Shown: positions 1 through 9,498, counted from the stretch's first letter. The stretch is DNA of 64,000 bases from Glycomyces artemisiae (GCF_003002955.1 NZ_PVTJ01000004.1:310001-374000); one strand, 5' to 3'. The notes: generated by a model from the sequence alone, not told the origin. Program-made: numbers and translations.

Positions 1-115
1 CGGCGTAAGCGAAGAGCGCGCCGCCGCGCTGGTCGAGGTGCAGGGTCACGAGGCCGCCGCCGCGGTTGGCGGCGAAGAACTCGGCGGGCCTGCGGGACGG
101 GCGCTGATCGGTCAC
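1..115 (-). CDS. 5' fragment of an unidentified protein
   Basis: The first 38 codons of a leftward gene cut by the window edge. It starts at GTG 115 and reads VTDQRPSRRPAEFFAANRGG, followed by a Gly/Leu-rich stretch. I chose this start because a TAGGAT box lies exactly 6 nt upstream, the leaderless arrangement seen at many genes here, and the frame stays open to base 1. The peptide is hydrophilic, with no signal peptide or known motif, so no function is proposed. Confidence 0.5.
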   Translation of the reverse strand, partial: MTDQRPSRRPAEFFAANRGGGLVTLHLDQRGGALFAYA

Positions 116-121
116 GCGGCG

Positions 122-127
122 ATCCTA
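122..127 (-). promoter_or_regulatory. -10 box of a leaderless gene
   Basis: TAGGAT on the minus strand, 6 nt before GTG 115. The spacing puts transcription start on or next to the start codon. Confidence 0.45.
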
Positions 128-363
128 TCGGGAAGACCCCGCAGGACCGGGTGGCCTCGGTCGCAACGCATCCGACCTGCACGGCGACGGAGCGTCGCCG
201 GAGGGAACCCGGTTGTGTCAAGATCCCGACACCGCCGCGATGGGCGACTCCCTAATATGAGCGCGACCTACACCATTTGGGACGAAACAACTTCTCCCTT
301 GGTAGCCAGCGCATGACCAAGCGTCCTAGAGTTGATGGACGTTCGATTCCTGGGGAGGAACAT

Positions 364-1860
364 ATGGGCGACGAGGTGACCGGCTCTGCCTTGAAGCACT
401 GGGATCACCCGGCATATTCGGCGAGACTCCAGGCGGGACGAGCGGCCCTCGCGCAGTTGCTGGCCGAGGAGCGCCTGGACCGGGGCAGGCCGATGACGGG
501 TCTCGAACTGGAGCTGGACCTCGTTGAGCCCGACGGGGACCCGGCGTTCGCGAACGACGCGGTGCTGGAGCACCTGCACACGTCGGGCGAGGAGGACGCC
601 CTGTACGGCGCGCAGCACGAGCTGGGGGCGTTCAACATCGAGCTGAACCTGCCGCCGCGGCTGCTCGACGGGGCCGGGCTGTCCTGGTACGAGAGCGATC
701 TGGCGGCGGTGCTCGCCGAGGTGCGGGAGGCGGCCGGGAAGGCCGGGGTGCAGATCTGCCCGATCGGGACGATGCCGACGCTGGCGACCGACCACATGGG
801 CGTGGACGCGCTGTCGACCGCGCGCCGGTACCGGATCCTCAACGAGGAGATCATGTCGCAGCGCGGGGAGGACCTGCGGATCGACATCCGGGGCGCGGAG
901 TCGGTGGACTTCACGTCCTCGTCGATCGCGCCGGAGTCGGCGAACACGTCGGTGCAGTTCCACTTGCAGGTCGCGCCGGAGGACTTCGCGCGGTACTGGA
1001 ACGCGGCGCAGGCGTTCGCGGGCGTGCAGGTGGCGACGGCCGCGAACTCGCCGTACCTGTTCGGGCGGCAGCTGTGGGCCGAGACGCGGGTGATCCTGTT
1101 CGAGCAGGGCACCGACACGCGGCGGGCGAACCAGCGGGCGGCGGGCGCCAAGCCGCGGGCGTGGTTCGGGGAGCGGTGGATCGGCGGCGTGCTCGACCTC
1201 TTCGACGAGAACTACCGGCACTTCTCGCCCCTTTTACCGCTGTGCGACGAGGAGGACCCCGCGGCGGTCGTGTCCGGCGGCGGGGTCCCGAGCCTCCAGG
1301 AGCTGCGGTACCACAACGGGACGGTGTACCGCTGGAACCGCCCGGTGTACGACGTGTTCCGGGGCAGGCCCCATGTGCGCGTGGAGAACCGGGTGGTCGC
1401 GGCGGGGCCGACGGCGGTGGACATCTGCGCGAACATGGCGCTGTTCTACGGCCTGGCGGTGCACTTCGCGGACGCGGAGGTCCCGTTGAGCGAGCGGATG
1501 GACTTCGCGCAGGCGGCGGCGAACTTCCGGTCGGCGGCGCGGCACGGCATCAACGCGGACCAGTGGTGGCCGGGCCTGGGCCTGGTCCCGGTGCGGCGCC
1601 TGGTGGTCGACGAGCTGCTGCCGAAGGCCGCGGAGGGACTGTCGTCGCTGGGCGTGAGCGGGCGGGACGCGGACCGGTTCCTCGGGGTGATCGAGTCGCG
1701 GTGCCGCCGCGGCGTGAACGGCGCGACCTGGCAGGTCGCGCGCGTGCAGGTCGCCGAGCACCGGCAGCGCCTCGAACGCCGGGACGCGCTGCGGGCCATG
1801 GTCCTCGACTACGCGGCGCGGTCCGCGGACGGGCGGCCGGTCCACGAGTGGGAGGTCTGA
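364..1860 (+). CDS. Glutamate-cysteine ligase family protein (GshA-like)
   Basis: 498-residue member of the actinobacterial glutamate-cysteine ligase family, predicted to be cytosolic and to join glutamate to an amine such as cysteine using ATP. Family signatures are the early acidic strand TGLELELDLV (about residues 48-57), the SIAPESANTSVQFHLQV segment, AANSPYLFGRQLW, the WFGERWI box and LQELRYHNGTVYRWNRP. Length is normal for the family. ATG 364 was chosen over in-frame starts further upstream because GGGGAGGAA lies just before it and conserved sequence begins soon after. No ergothioneine (egtB-E) or mycothiol genes are adjacent, so the true amine substrate cannot be read from context. A shared hairpin terminates it against the convergent membrane-protein gene. 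Confidence 0.85.
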   Translation: MGDEVTGSALKHWDHPAYSARLQAGRAALAQLLAEERLDRGRPMTGLELELDLVEPDGDPAFANDAVLEHLHTSGEEDALYGAQHELGAFNIELNLPPRLLDGAGLSWYESDLAAVLAEVREAAGKAGVQICPIGTMPTLATDHMGVDALSTARRYRILNEEIMSQRGEDLRIDIRGAESVDFTSSSIAPESANTSVQFHLQVAPEDFARYWNAAQAFAGVQVATAANSPYLFGRQLWAETRVILFEQGTDTRRANQRAAGAKPRAWFGERWIGGVLDLFDENYRHFSPLLPLCDEEDPAAVVSGGGVPSLQELRYHNGTVYRWNRPVYDVFRGRPHVRVENRVVAAGPTAVDICANMALFYGLAVHFADAEVPLSERMDFAQAAANFRSAARHGINADQWWPGLGLVPVRRLVVDELLPKAAEGLSSLGVSGRDADRFLGVIESRCRRGVNGATWQVARVQVAEHRQRLERRDALRAMVLDYAARSADGRPVHEWEV

Positions 1861-1929
1861 TCTCCGCAAGCCCCGCGCCCGCGGGGATGAGCCGGGCCCG
1901 TCCGCGAACGGGAGGGGTGTGAACACGTG

Positions 1930-1960
1930 AGCGGCCGGGCCCGAATAGGGCCCGGCCGCT
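1930..1960. terminator. Bidirectional hairpin terminator
   Basis: Perfect 13-bp stem (AGCGGCCGGGCCC and its complement) around a GAATA loop, between the convergent stop codons at 1860 and 1975, followed rightward by TTTGCG. Confidence 0.85.
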
Positions 1961-1974
1961 TTGCGTTGCGGTGC

Positions 1975-3255
1975 TTAGGATTCGGCGTCGCCGGAGTCGA
2001 TCTTGCGGCGGGTGCGCGCGGTGGTCTTCTTGGCGCGGCGGGGCTTGGGGGCCTCCTTGGCCTCCTCCTCCATGTCGACGGCCTTGAGCTCCTGCACCCA
2101 GTCGACGTCGGGGTTGGGGGTCTCGTCGCCGGCCTGCGGCTCCCATTCGGCGCGCTTGGCGGCCTCCTGCTTCGCGGCGCGCTCGGAGTCCTTCGCGGCC
2201 TGCTTCTCGCGGCGGGTGGGGCGCTTGGGCTTGACGGGAGCGGCGGCGAGGTCGGCGGTGGTGCCGTCGTTCGCGTCGTCGTACGAGGAGGCGGGGGCGG
2301 GGACGGTCCAGCCGGGGACGGTCTCGGTGAGCCCGTCGGTGCGCGGCGCCTCGGTCCGCTGCTCCGGCCGGTCGTCGATCTGCCCGCCCGCCTTGGGGAG
2401 CGCGCACACGATGAGGGAGCCGAGGAGTCCCGCGATGGCCGCGTAGGGGCCGACGAGCATGACCGCGAGGGACTCGGCGTTGTCGAGCCGCGAGGGGCCC
2501 GCGACCAGGTGCGCGACGGTGACGATGAGGGGCCCGGCGATGCCGGAGGCCGCGGCGATGCGGTACCCGGAGGAGGAGATGTGGCTGCGGCGCGCGAACG
2601 CGGCGACGACCGCGCCGATGACGAGCGAGCCCGTCACGAACGGGATCGCGATGGAGAACCCGCGGGTGCCCAGGAACGTGTCCGAGGCGGCCCACGAGCC
2701 CCACACGCCGAGCTCGGTGACGGGCGAGACGCGCTCGCCGACGTCCACGAACACCGCGAGGATCGCGAGGACCCACACGAGGGCCGCCGAGGCGCCGACG
2801 TTCACGGCGACCGAGCGGGAGGAGAGGCCGATGAGGGCGAGGGCGAACCCGACGGCGGCGCCGAGCCCGGCGGCGACGAGCGGGTCGGTGGGGAAGCCGT
2901 CGGAGACGGCGCCCTGCTCGGCGGAGAGGGCGACGAGGGGGCCGACGGCGAACGCCCCGGCCGCGGACGCGAGGACCGCGGCGAAGCGGGTGCCGGGGGT
3001 GGCGTGCGCGGAAGCGCGGGAGCCGATCGCGCCGGAGGCGAGGCCGCCGACGACGCAGGAGGCCGCGGCGAACCAGGCGACCCACGCGAGGTTGGCGTTC
3101 CAGCGGTAGTCGAGGACGGGGTCGGCGGCACCGGGGGCCGCGTCGGCCCAGGAGAGGAGCCCGAAGCCGTAGGCCAGGCCGAGCTGCGCGAGCGCGGCGA
3201 GGGCCGCGACCGCGAATCCGGCGCCGACGGTCTTCGCGGCGGATCTAGGTGACAT
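1975..3255 (-). CDS. Polytopic membrane protein of unknown function
   Basis: 426 residues. Starts [20 protein letters not shown] and runs through about eight or nine Ala/Gly/Val-rich membrane segments to about residue 320. A cytoplasmic hydrophilic tail follows with alternating basic ([14 protein letters not shown]) and acidic stretches, ending in an Arg/Lys-rich cluster. ATG 3255 is preferred because it begins just before the first membrane span and a TAGCGT box lies 7 nt upstream with no Shine-Dalgarno; upstream in-frame codons give no sensible protein. It is divergent from glyA across about 190 nt. I do not recognise the family; the basic tail could bind nucleic acid or lipid headgroups, but that is inference. 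Confidence 0.75.
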   Translation of the reverse strand: MSPRSAAKTVGAGFAVAALAALAQLGLAYGFGLLSWADAAPGAADPVLDYRWNANLAWVAWFAAASCVVGGLASGAIGSRASAHATPGTRFAAVLASAAGAFAVGPLVALSAEQGAVSDGFPTDPLVAAGLGAAVGFALALIGLSSRSVAVNVGASAALVWVLAILAVFVDVGERVSPVTELGVWGSWAASDTFLGTRGFSIAIPFVTGSLVIGAVVAAFARRSHISSSGYRIAAASGIAGPLIVTVAHLVAGPSRLDNAESLAVMLVGPYAAIAGLLGSLIVCALPKAGGQIDDRPEQRTEAPRTDGLTETVPGWTVPAPASSYDDANDGTTADLAAAPVKPKRPTRREKQAAKDSERAAKQEAAKRAEWEPQAGDETPNPDVDWVQELKAVDMEEEAKEAPKPRRAKKTTARTRRKIDSGDAES

Positions 3256-3262
3256 ACGTCGC

Positions 3263-3268
3263 ACGCTA
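3263..3268 (-). promoter_or_regulatory. -10 box of a leaderless gene
   Basis: TAGCGT on the minus strand, 7 nt before ATG 3255; no ribosome-binding site between them. Confidence 0.5.
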
Positions 3269-3445
3269 CTGCGTGTACGCAATGGAGTCTCGAACGGCCG
3301 ATCCGGTGAGCGTGAGACCGGTCGCGGCGTCTCACACGAGGGGAAACGGCCGGGCCCGGCGGGCGGGGATGCGGCTATGCTCGGACCGTCAAGGCCACCT
3401 GCCCGGTCGCCGTGCGAGATCATGCCGATCAGCGAGGAGCATTGC

Positions 3446-4720
3446 ATGTCCGACGCCTACGAGGCCCTCACCGCGAACCTCGCGGCCGCCGACCCCGAGA
3501 TCGAGCGGCTCATCGAGGCCGAGGGCCGCCGCGAGTCCGAGAAGATCCGCCTCATCGCGTCCGAGAACTACGTGTCCCAGGCGGTCATGGAGGCGACGGG
3601 CTCGATCCTGACCAACAAGTACTCCGAGGGGTACGCCGGGAAGCGCTACTACGAGGGCCAGCAGCTCATCGACCAGGTCGAGCAGCTCGCCATCGACCGG
3701 GCGAAGGCCCTGTTCGGGGCCGAGCACGCGAACGTCCAGCCGTACTCCGGGAGCCCGGCGAACCTGGCCGTGTACATGGCGTTCCTGAACCCGGGCGACA
3801 AGGTCCTGGGCATGGGCCTGCCCGCGGGCGGGCACCTGACCCACGGCGCGAAGGTCTCGGCCACCGGCAAGTGGTTCGACGCGGTCTCCTACGGGGTCCG
3901 CCGCGACACCGGGCGCATCGACCTCGACGAGGTCGCCGAGATCGCCCGCCGCGAGCAGCCGAAGATGATCATCTGCGGCGGCACCGCGATCCCCCGCACC
4001 GTCGACTTCGCGGGCTTCAAGGCCATCGCCGACGAGGTCGGCGCGGTCCTCATGGCCGACATCGCGCACATCGCCGGGCTCGTCGCGGGCGGCGCGCACC
4101 CGACCCCGGTCGGGCTCGCCGACGTCGTGACGACCACGACCCACAAGACGCTCCGCGGCCCGCGCGGCGCGATGATCCTCGCGAACGAGGAGCACGCGAA
4201 GGCGATCGACAAGGCCGTCTTCCCTGGCCTCCAGGGCGGGCCGCACAACCACACCACCGCGGCCATCGCGGTGGCGCTGCGCGAGGCCGCGAAGGACTCG
4301 TTCAAGGACTACGCGGCGCAGATCGTGAAGAACGCGAAGGCGCTCGCCGCGGGCCTGACCGCGCGCGGCTTCGACCTGGTCTCGGGCGGCACCGACAACC
4401 ACCTGATCCTCGTCGACCTCACCAGCAAGGACATTCCGGGCAAGCCCGCGGCGAAGGCCCTGGACGCGGCCGGCATCGAGCTGAACTTCAACTCGGTCCC
4501 GTTCGACCAGCGCAAGCCCTTCGACCCGTCGGGCCTGCGCATCGGCACCGCTTCGGTGACGACCCGCGGCATGACCGAGGGCGACATGGACCTCATCGCG
4601 GGCTGGATCGACCGGGCCGTCGCCGCCGCGAAGGACGGCAAGGATGCCGAGCTCGACGTGGTCGCCGGTGAGATCCGCGAGCACACGAAGGCGTTCCCGA
4701 TCCCGGGCTGGAAGGCCTAA
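3446..4720 (+). CDS. glyA: Serine hydroxymethyltransferase
   Basis: 424-residue PLP enzyme converting serine plus tetrahydrofolate to glycine plus 5,10-methylene-tetrahydrofolate, the main entry of one-carbon units. The conserved N-terminal block [13 protein letters not shown], the GSPANLAVY region, the DIAHIAGL strand and the PLP-lysine motif [15 protein letters not shown] (Lys234 by codon count) are all present, and length is typical. ATG 3446 follows GAGGAGC at a normal distance. The gene stands alone, divergent from the membrane protein upstream, and ends at a strong palindromic terminator. A TATGCT box near 3375 may be its promoter. I looked for a folate-type riboswitch in the leader and saw none. 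Confidence 0.97.
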   Translation: MSDAYEALTANLAAADPEIERLIEAEGRRESEKIRLIASENYVSQAVMEATGSILTNKYSEGYAGKRYYEGQQLIDQVEQLAIDRAKALFGAEHANVQPYSGSPANLAVYMAFLNPGDKVLGMGLPAGGHLTHGAKVSATGKWFDAVSYGVRRDTGRIDLDEVAEIARREQPKMIICGGTAIPRTVDFAGFKAIADEVGAVLMADIAHIAGLVAGGAHPTPVGLADVVTTTTHKTLRGPRGAMILANEEHAKAIDKAVFPGLQGGPHNHTTAAIAVALREAAKDSFKDYAAQIVKNAKALAAGLTARGFDLVSGGTDNHLILVDLTSKDIPGKPAAKALDAAGIELNFNSVPFDQRKPFDPSGLRIGTASVTTRGMTEGDMDLIAGWIDRAVAAAKDGKDAELDVVAGEIREHTKAFPIPGWKA

Positions 4721-4737
4721 CCGCATCAGCGAACCAG

Positions 4738-4765
4738 GGGCGCCCGTCCGGCCGGACGGGCGCCC
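4738..4765 (+). terminator. glyA terminator
   Basis: Perfect 28-nt palindrome forming a 12-bp stem with a GGCC loop. Its central 24 nt (4740-4763) recur exactly in the terminator at 6491-6518, so the first LPXTG gene is bracketed by near-identical hairpins. Confidence 0.85.
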
Positions 4766-4798
4766 TTCGCGCGTACCGGGGGAAAAGTTCACCTCGGC

Positions 4799-4828
4799 TG
4801 CATCATTCGGGGCCGCCGCGGCGTCTAG
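4799..4828 (+). promoter_or_regulatory. Putative ECF-type promoter, copy 1
   Basis: TGCATCA, 16 nt, then CGTCTAG, 66 nt before the first LPXTG gene. The same two words at the same spacing occur before the second paralogue (6562-6591). A CGTC -10 element with a TG-rich -35 is the general form of ECF sigma promoters; the assignment is inference. Confidence 0.5.
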
Positions 4829-4893
4829 TAGCCAAAGAGCCCCTCAACGTGACCGACCGCCGGGGGCCGACGAGCTCCCGAGGAAACCCAGCC

Positions 4894-6471
4894 ATGAACG
4901 CACCCTTCAATCGCCTGGCCGCGGCAGCCGGGGCCGCCGTCATCGGCGCGGGCCTGTTCGCCCTCCCGGCGTACGCGCAGGCCCCCGCCCCGGTCGACGT
5001 GGTCCACCCGAGCGACCACCGCATCACCGCCGACGACTCGGAGCACGCGGGCTCGCTCACCATCGTGTTCGGCGACGACTTCGCCGAAGGCGAGCACGAC
5101 GTCACCGCCGTGTTCAGCCTCGCGCCCGACACGGGCGTCTACTACTGGGCGGACAACGACCCGTCGTACGGCGGCTGCGGCCCCGAAGCAACGAGCGGCC
5201 TGCTCACCTGCGAGGCCGAGGACGCGGACGCCACGGTCGAGTTCACCTACTGGTACGCGGCCGAGACCGGCGCCGACCCCGGCGCCCACCCGTACACGAT
5301 CACCATCGCCGTCGACGGCGAGACCGTCCAGGTCGTTGACGAGACGATGGGCGTCGCCGCCCCCGGCGGCGAACGCTCCTACTGGCACAGCAACATCGCC
5401 TTCGACCCGGTCGAGCCCGGCTCCGCCGTCCAGGTGAGCCCCGAGTTCCTCCAGAGCGGACCGCTGCCCGCGGACACGGCCGCCGTCGTGGTCACCGTCA
5501 GCGGCTCCGACTACCTCTCGAACGGCCTGACGCGGCCGGCCGCGGACTTCGACAACTGCGTCGCCGAGGAGTACCCGGCGGTCCACTGCGTGGTCACCGA
5601 CTTCCCCGACGAGGCAGGCAGGGCGTTCACGTTCAGCGACCCGGTCGGCATCGACGTGGACGCCGCCGCCCCGGGCCCGATGACCGTGTGCGGCTGCTCC
5701 TTCTCCGTCGAGGCGATCAACCAGGACCTGCTCGACGAGCGGTTCGGCGGCGTCTTCTGGGACGAAGGCGCCGCGGGCTTGTTCGGCATCGAACCGGTCG
5801 CCGACCCCGGGTCGGAGTTCCTCGACTCCCCAGCCGGGTACATCGACATCGCCACCGCCAGGCACTACTACGACCTGGCCGTCGCCGACGGGACCATCGA
5901 GAGCGGCGAGGTCACGACCACCGTCACCGTCCGGAACCTCGGCACGGCCGCCGCCCCTCCGGTGTTCGACGGCCCCGGCTCGTACGCGCTCATCGTGGAC
6001 CTGCCCGCCGGAGTCGAGCCGGTCGGGGCCGCCGCGGTCGGCGAGTGGTCGTACTGCGAGGACGACGCCGCGGACAACCCCCTCTTCCTCGACACGATGC
6101 CTGCCGCCGACCTGGACGGCGCGGACGTCGTCTGCATCTTCCAGTCCCTTGGCCCCGAGAGCGACCTCGCGTTCGAGCTCACCGTCAAGGCGACCGGCCC
6201 GGGCGCGGGTGCCGACGGGTCCGTGCAGGTCGTCGCGTTCGGCGACCACGACTACCCGGGCCGCCTCGACGCCGACGAGGGCAACAACAGCGCGGACCTG
6301 ACGCTGAACGGCGCGGGCTCGGGGCAGCTCCCGAAGACCGGCTCGTCCCTGACGTGGATCCTCGCCGGGGCGGCCGCCGCGCTCGTGATCGGGATCGTGC
6401 TGTTCGTCGTCTCCCGGCGCCGCAGGGGCGATGACACGGCCGAGGAGTCCGCGGAAGGCCCGGCCGAGTAG
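4894..6471 (+). CDS. LPXTG-anchored surface protein, paralogue 1
   Basis: 525-residue secreted protein. A signal peptide ending ALPAYAQ (about residue 29) is followed by an N-terminal beta-rich domain with FGDDFAEGEHDVTAV (about 50-135). A second domain carries four conserved Cys (FDNC...VHC and CGC), then a DUF11-like beta domain (about 325-470). The sortase signal LPKTG starts at residue 479, with a hydrophobic span and an RRRR tail after it. Sortase would attach it covalently to the wall; no sortase gene is in the window. ATG 4894 is preceded by GAGGAAACC and begins the signal peptide. It is the first of three tandem paralogues, each with its own terminator. Binding partner or activity is unknown. 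Confidence 0.85.
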   Translation: MNAPFNRLAAAAGAAVIGAGLFALPAYAQAPAPVDVVHPSDHRITADDSEHAGSLTIVFGDDFAEGEHDVTAVFSLAPDTGVYYWADNDPSYGGCGPEATSGLLTCEAEDADATVEFTYWYAAETGADPGAHPYTITIAVDGETVQVVDETMGVAAPGGERSYWHSNIAFDPVEPGSAVQVSPEFLQSGPLPADTAAVVVTVSGSDYLSNGLTRPAADFDNCVAEEYPAVHCVVTDFPDEAGRAFTFSDPVGIDVDAAAPGPMTVCGCSFSVEAINQDLLDERFGGVFWDEGAAGLFGIEPVADPGSEFLDSPAGYIDIATARHYYDLAVADGTIESGEVTTTVTVRNLGTAAAPPVFDGPGSYALIVDLPAGVEPVGAAAVGEWSYCEDDAADNPLFLDTMPAADLDGADVVCIFQSLGPESDLAFELTVKATGPGAGADGSVQVVAFGDHDYPGRLDADEGNNSADLTLNGAGSGQLPKTGSSLTWILAGAAAALVIGIVLFVVSRRRRGDDTAEESAEGPAE

Positions 6472-6490
6472 GCCCGAAGGAAACCAGGAA

Positions 6491-6518
6491 GAGCGCCCGT
6501 CCGGCCGGACGGGCGCTC
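6491..6518 (+). terminator. Terminator of LPXTG gene 1
   Basis: 12-bp perfect stem with GGCC loop and CGTTTC tail; shares a 24-nt core with the glyA terminator at 4738-4765. Confidence 0.85.
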
Positions 6519-6561
6519 GTTTCGCATATCACAACAAAACATGAGAAATCTCTGGATCGGG

Positions 6562-6591
6562 TGCGTCAGATCCGCGGGGCCCCTCGTCTAG
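6562..6591 (+). promoter_or_regulatory. Putative ECF-type promoter, copy 2
   Basis: TGCGTCA, 16 nt, then CGTCTAG, 56 nt before the second LPXTG gene; matches copy 1 at 13 of 14 element positions with identical spacing. Confidence 0.5.
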
Positions 6592-6646
6592 GTATCAGGA
6601 ACCCCGGCAACGGACCGAATCCGTTTCAGCGCAAAGGAAACCCGCC

Positions 6647-8185
6647 ATGTCACCCGTCAAGTCCGCCCTCCGCGGCGCGGCCGCCCTCGCCGCCGCGGCC
6701 CTCGGCGCGGGAGCGTTCGCGCTCCCCGCCCAGGCCCAGACCTTCACGCCCATTGAGGTGTTCGTCGAGGACTACTCGCCGATCGCCTACGGGGACGCGC
6801 CCGAGAAGTTCGGGCTGCGCATCGCGTTCGGCGACGACTTCGCCGAAGGCGAGCACGACGTCACGGCCGTCGTCGAGATCGACGCCCCCGACGGCGGGTT
6901 CGCGATCGGCCTGCCCGACGGCACCGGCAGCGACTGCCCCGCGAACGACGCGGGCACCGTCGTCTCCTGCTCGTGGGAGGACGCCCCGTCGGCCTCGTTC
7001 TGGGAGTTCCGGTACGCGCCGACCGCGGAGCTCGCCTCCGGCGAATACCCGTACACCGTCACGTTCGCCGTGGACGGCGAGACCGTCGCGACCGAAGCGG
7101 ACGCCATCGAGGTCGTCGGCACCGACACCGACCGGCCCTACCTGCACGGCATCGCCGACTACACGGACGTCGCGCCCGGCTCCTCCATCGGCATCGAGGC
7201 CGAGGTGCTCCAGCAGGCGGCCCTGCCCGCCGACACCGCCGCGGTCGTCGCCGTCCTCTCCGGCCCCGTCTACGCCGTCATCGAGGGCGTCGAGGTGACC
7301 GCCGGGTACGACAACTGCACCGGGGACGCCTGGGGCGGACCGGGCGTCACCTGCGTCATCACCGACTTCCCCGACGAGCCCGGGACCGCGTTCGCGCTCT
7401 CGCCCGTGGACTACGCCCTCGCGGCGGACCTGCCGGGCCCGTACTGGTACTGCGACTGCGAGTACGAGGTGTTCCCGGTCGATGCGGACGGGCTCGCCGC
7501 GTACGGCGGCGTCACCTGGGACGAGGGCTCGGCGAACCTGATGGGCCTGGAGGCCTCCGACGGCCCCGGCGAGTACAGCGACCCGTTCACCGGCTACCTC
7601 AACATCCAGACCGCCGCGCAGCAGTATGACCTGTCGGTCGCGAACCTGAACGCCAAGGGCGCCAAGGACACCGAGACCACTGTGACCGTGTCGGCCACCA
7701 ACGCCGGGCCCGCCGGTGCCGTGCGGCTCTTCGACGAGGTCGGCTCGTACGCGATCCTCGGGAAGCTGCCGGCCGGTCTGGAGCTCGTCGCGGTCGACGA
7801 CGAGGACGCCGTCTGCCCCGACGCCGCCGAATGGGCGGACCTGCTGCCCCGCGAAGACGTCGACGGGCTCGACTTCGTGTGCTTCTTCGACGCGCTGCCC
7901 GCCGGGGAGACCATGAACCTGGCGCTGCGCGTGAAGATCACCGGGGACGGTGCGGCGAACGACGGCACGCTGGCCGTCGCGTCCCGCGAGTACGAGGAGT
8001 TCGGCTTCGAGGCCGACCGCTCCGACAACGACGCCGTGTTCAGCGTCAACGCGGGCGGCTCGGCGAACCTGCCGACCACCGGCACGTCGATGACGGTGCT
8101 CCTCGGCGGCGCGGGCGCGGCCCTCACCGCGGGCGCGGGTCTGGCGTTCACCGCCCGGAAGCGACGCATCCCCAGCGCCGCATAG
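6647..8185 (+). CDS. LPXTG-anchored surface protein, paralogue 2
   Basis: 512 residues with the same architecture as paralogue 1: signal peptide ending FALPAQAQ, an N-terminal domain with FGDDFAEGEHDVTAV, a four-Cys domain (YDNC...VTC and CDC), a DUF11-like domain, LPTTG at residue 475, a hydrophobic span and an RKRR tail. A 38-nt block encoding FGDDFAEGEHDV is identical in genes 1 and 2 (5068-5105 and 6827-6864), against moderate protein identity elsewhere, suggesting gene conversion or constraint. ATG 6647 follows AAAGGAAACC. It probably shares a promoter type with gene 1. No enzymatic motif is visible; an adhesin or wall-structural role is inferred. Confidence 0.85.
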   Translation: MSPVKSALRGAAALAAAALGAGAFALPAQAQTFTPIEVFVEDYSPIAYGDAPEKFGLRIAFGDDFAEGEHDVTAVVEIDAPDGGFAIGLPDGTGSDCPANDAGTVVSCSWEDAPSASFWEFRYAPTAELASGEYPYTVTFAVDGETVATEADAIEVVGTDTDRPYLHGIADYTDVAPGSSIGIEAEVLQQAALPADTAAVVAVLSGPVYAVIEGVEVTAGYDNCTGDAWGGPGVTCVITDFPDEPGTAFALSPVDYALAADLPGPYWYCDCEYEVFPVDADGLAAYGGVTWDEGSANLMGLEASDGPGEYSDPFTGYLNIQTAAQQYDLSVANLNAKGAKDTETTVTVSATNAGPAGAVRLFDEVGSYAILGKLPAGLELVAVDDEDAVCPDAAEWADLLPREDVDGLDFVCFFDALPAGETMNLALRVKITGDGAANDGTLAVASREYEEFGFEADRSDNDAVFSVNAGGSANLPTTGTSMTVLLGGAGAALTAGAGLAFTARKRRIPSAA

Positions 8186-8214
8186 CGATACGAGACCACC
8201 GAGGGAAACCCGCT

Positions 8215-8245
8215 GGGCGCCCGGCCCCCCACAGGCCGGGTGCCC
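8215..8245 (+). terminator. Terminator of LPXTG gene 2
   Basis: 12-bp stem with one G-T wobble (GGGCGCCCGGCC against GGCCGGGTGCCC), 7-nt loop, directly after the gene. Confidence 0.75.
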
Positions 8246-8331
8246 GCTCCGTGTTCACCGGAAATTCGATCCGGAGGTCGCAACCGGTGACGCCGACCGC
8301 ACGTTTCCGTTGTGGACGGAAGGAGCACCCC

Positions 8332-9498
8332 ATGAAGGCAGCACACCGGCTCGCAGGCGCGGCCGCAATTGCGGCACTGGCGGCCGCGCTCGGCGCTGCG
8401 CCCGCGCAGGCGCAGCACTCCTACTACCCGTACACCGAGGAGGACCTGGCGTTCACCGATGTCGCCCCGGGCGACTCGGTCGAGGTGAATCCCCGGTTCC
8501 TGCAAGAGGACCCGCTGCCCGCCGACACGGCGGCCGTGGTCGTCACGTTCGGCGGCTCCGGGCGCGGCGGATGGCCCGTCGACGGCGCCGAGGCGACCGC
8601 GGGCTACGACAACTGCAAGCGCATCACGCCGGGCGACAACTGGAACGGCGTCTCCTGCTACTTCCTCGACCCGCCGGACCTGCCGGGAGAGATCCTCACC
8701 CTCACCGGGCCGGTGGAGTTCCACGTGGACGAGGGCCTGCCGGGGCCGCTCGCGGCCTGCGCCTGCTCGTACAGCGCCTCCGTGATCGACGCGGACGAGC
8801 TGGCGTGGCAGATCGGCGCGCCCGACTGGGACCCCGGCTCGCCGAACCTGCTGCACCTGACGACCGCCGACGCCTGGGACGGCCCGGGCGACGGCCGGAT
8901 CACGATCGAGACGACCGCGAGCACCTACGACCTGGCGGTCGACCCGATCACGGTCGCTGGAAGCGAAGGCGACGAGGCGCAGACCGCGTTCTCGGCGGCG
9001 AACCTCGGCCCCGCGAACGCGCCGTTCCTGCACCCGGACGGCTCGTACACGGTGCGCGGGCAGCTGCCGGGCGGCCTCGACCTCGTGTCCCTCGAATCCA
9101 ACGAGCACTGGGAGTGCCTCGACCCGGCAGACCTCGCCGCGGCCCACGAGGCGGCGGAGACGGCGCTCGACCGGTTCGACTTCGCCTGCACCACGAACCA
9201 ACTGGATGCCGGCGACGAGTACGGGCTGTCGTTCACCGTGCGGATCGCCGACGCCGGTGACACGACGGACGGGGCGGTGGAGATCGACGCGGTGCGCGAC
9301 GAGGGCGTGCCGCTCCTCGACGGCGACCTTGCGAACAACACGGCGGCGTTCACGCTCGACGCGGACGCGCCCGCGGGCCCGGCCGCGAAGCTCCCCGAGA
9401 CCGGGGCGCCGCTGTCCGGCTGGCTCGCGGCGGCCGGCGCGACTCTTGCGACCGGTGCGGCGCTCCTGGTCCTCGCGAGGCGCCGTTCACCTGCATAG
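8332..9498 (+). CDS. LPXTG-anchored surface protein, paralogue 3 (lacks N-terminal domain)
   Basis: 388-residue shorter paralogue. A signal peptide ending APAQAQ leads directly into the second domain of genes 1 and 2 (FTDVAPGDSVEVNPRFLQ, ADTAAVVVTF, YDNC...VSC, ACAC). The DUF11-like domain, LPETG at residue 354, a hydrophobic span and RRR follow. The FGDDFAEGEHDV domain is absent, so the gene lost it or represents the ancestral form. ATG 8332 is preceded by AAGGAGCACCCC. The ECF-like motif of genes 1 and 2 is not found upstream, so it may be expressed differently. Confidence 0.85.
   Translation: MKAAHRLAGAAAIAALAAALGAAPAQAQHSYYPYTEEDLAFTDVAPGDSVEVNPRFLQEDPLPADTAAVVVTFGGSGRGGWPVDGAEATAGYDNCKRITPGDNWNGVSCYFLDPPDLPGEILTLTGPVEFHVDEGLPGPLAACACSYSASVIDADELAWQIGAPDWDPGSPNLLHLTTADAWDGPGDGRITIETTASTYDLAVDPITVAGSEGDEAQTAFSAANLGPANAPFLHPDGSYTVRGQLPGGLDLVSLESNEHWECLDPADLAAAHEAAETALDRFDFACTTNQLDAGDEYGLSFTVRIADAGDTTDGAVEIDAVRDEGVPLLDGDLANNTAAFTLDADAPAGPAAKLPETGAPLSGWLAAAGATLATGAALLVLARRRSPA

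Noticed and set aside
3256-3445. Possible folate or glycine riboswitch in the glyA leader
   Set aside because: No conserved core or pairing pattern of THF, ZTP or glycine riboswitches could be found in the 190 nt.
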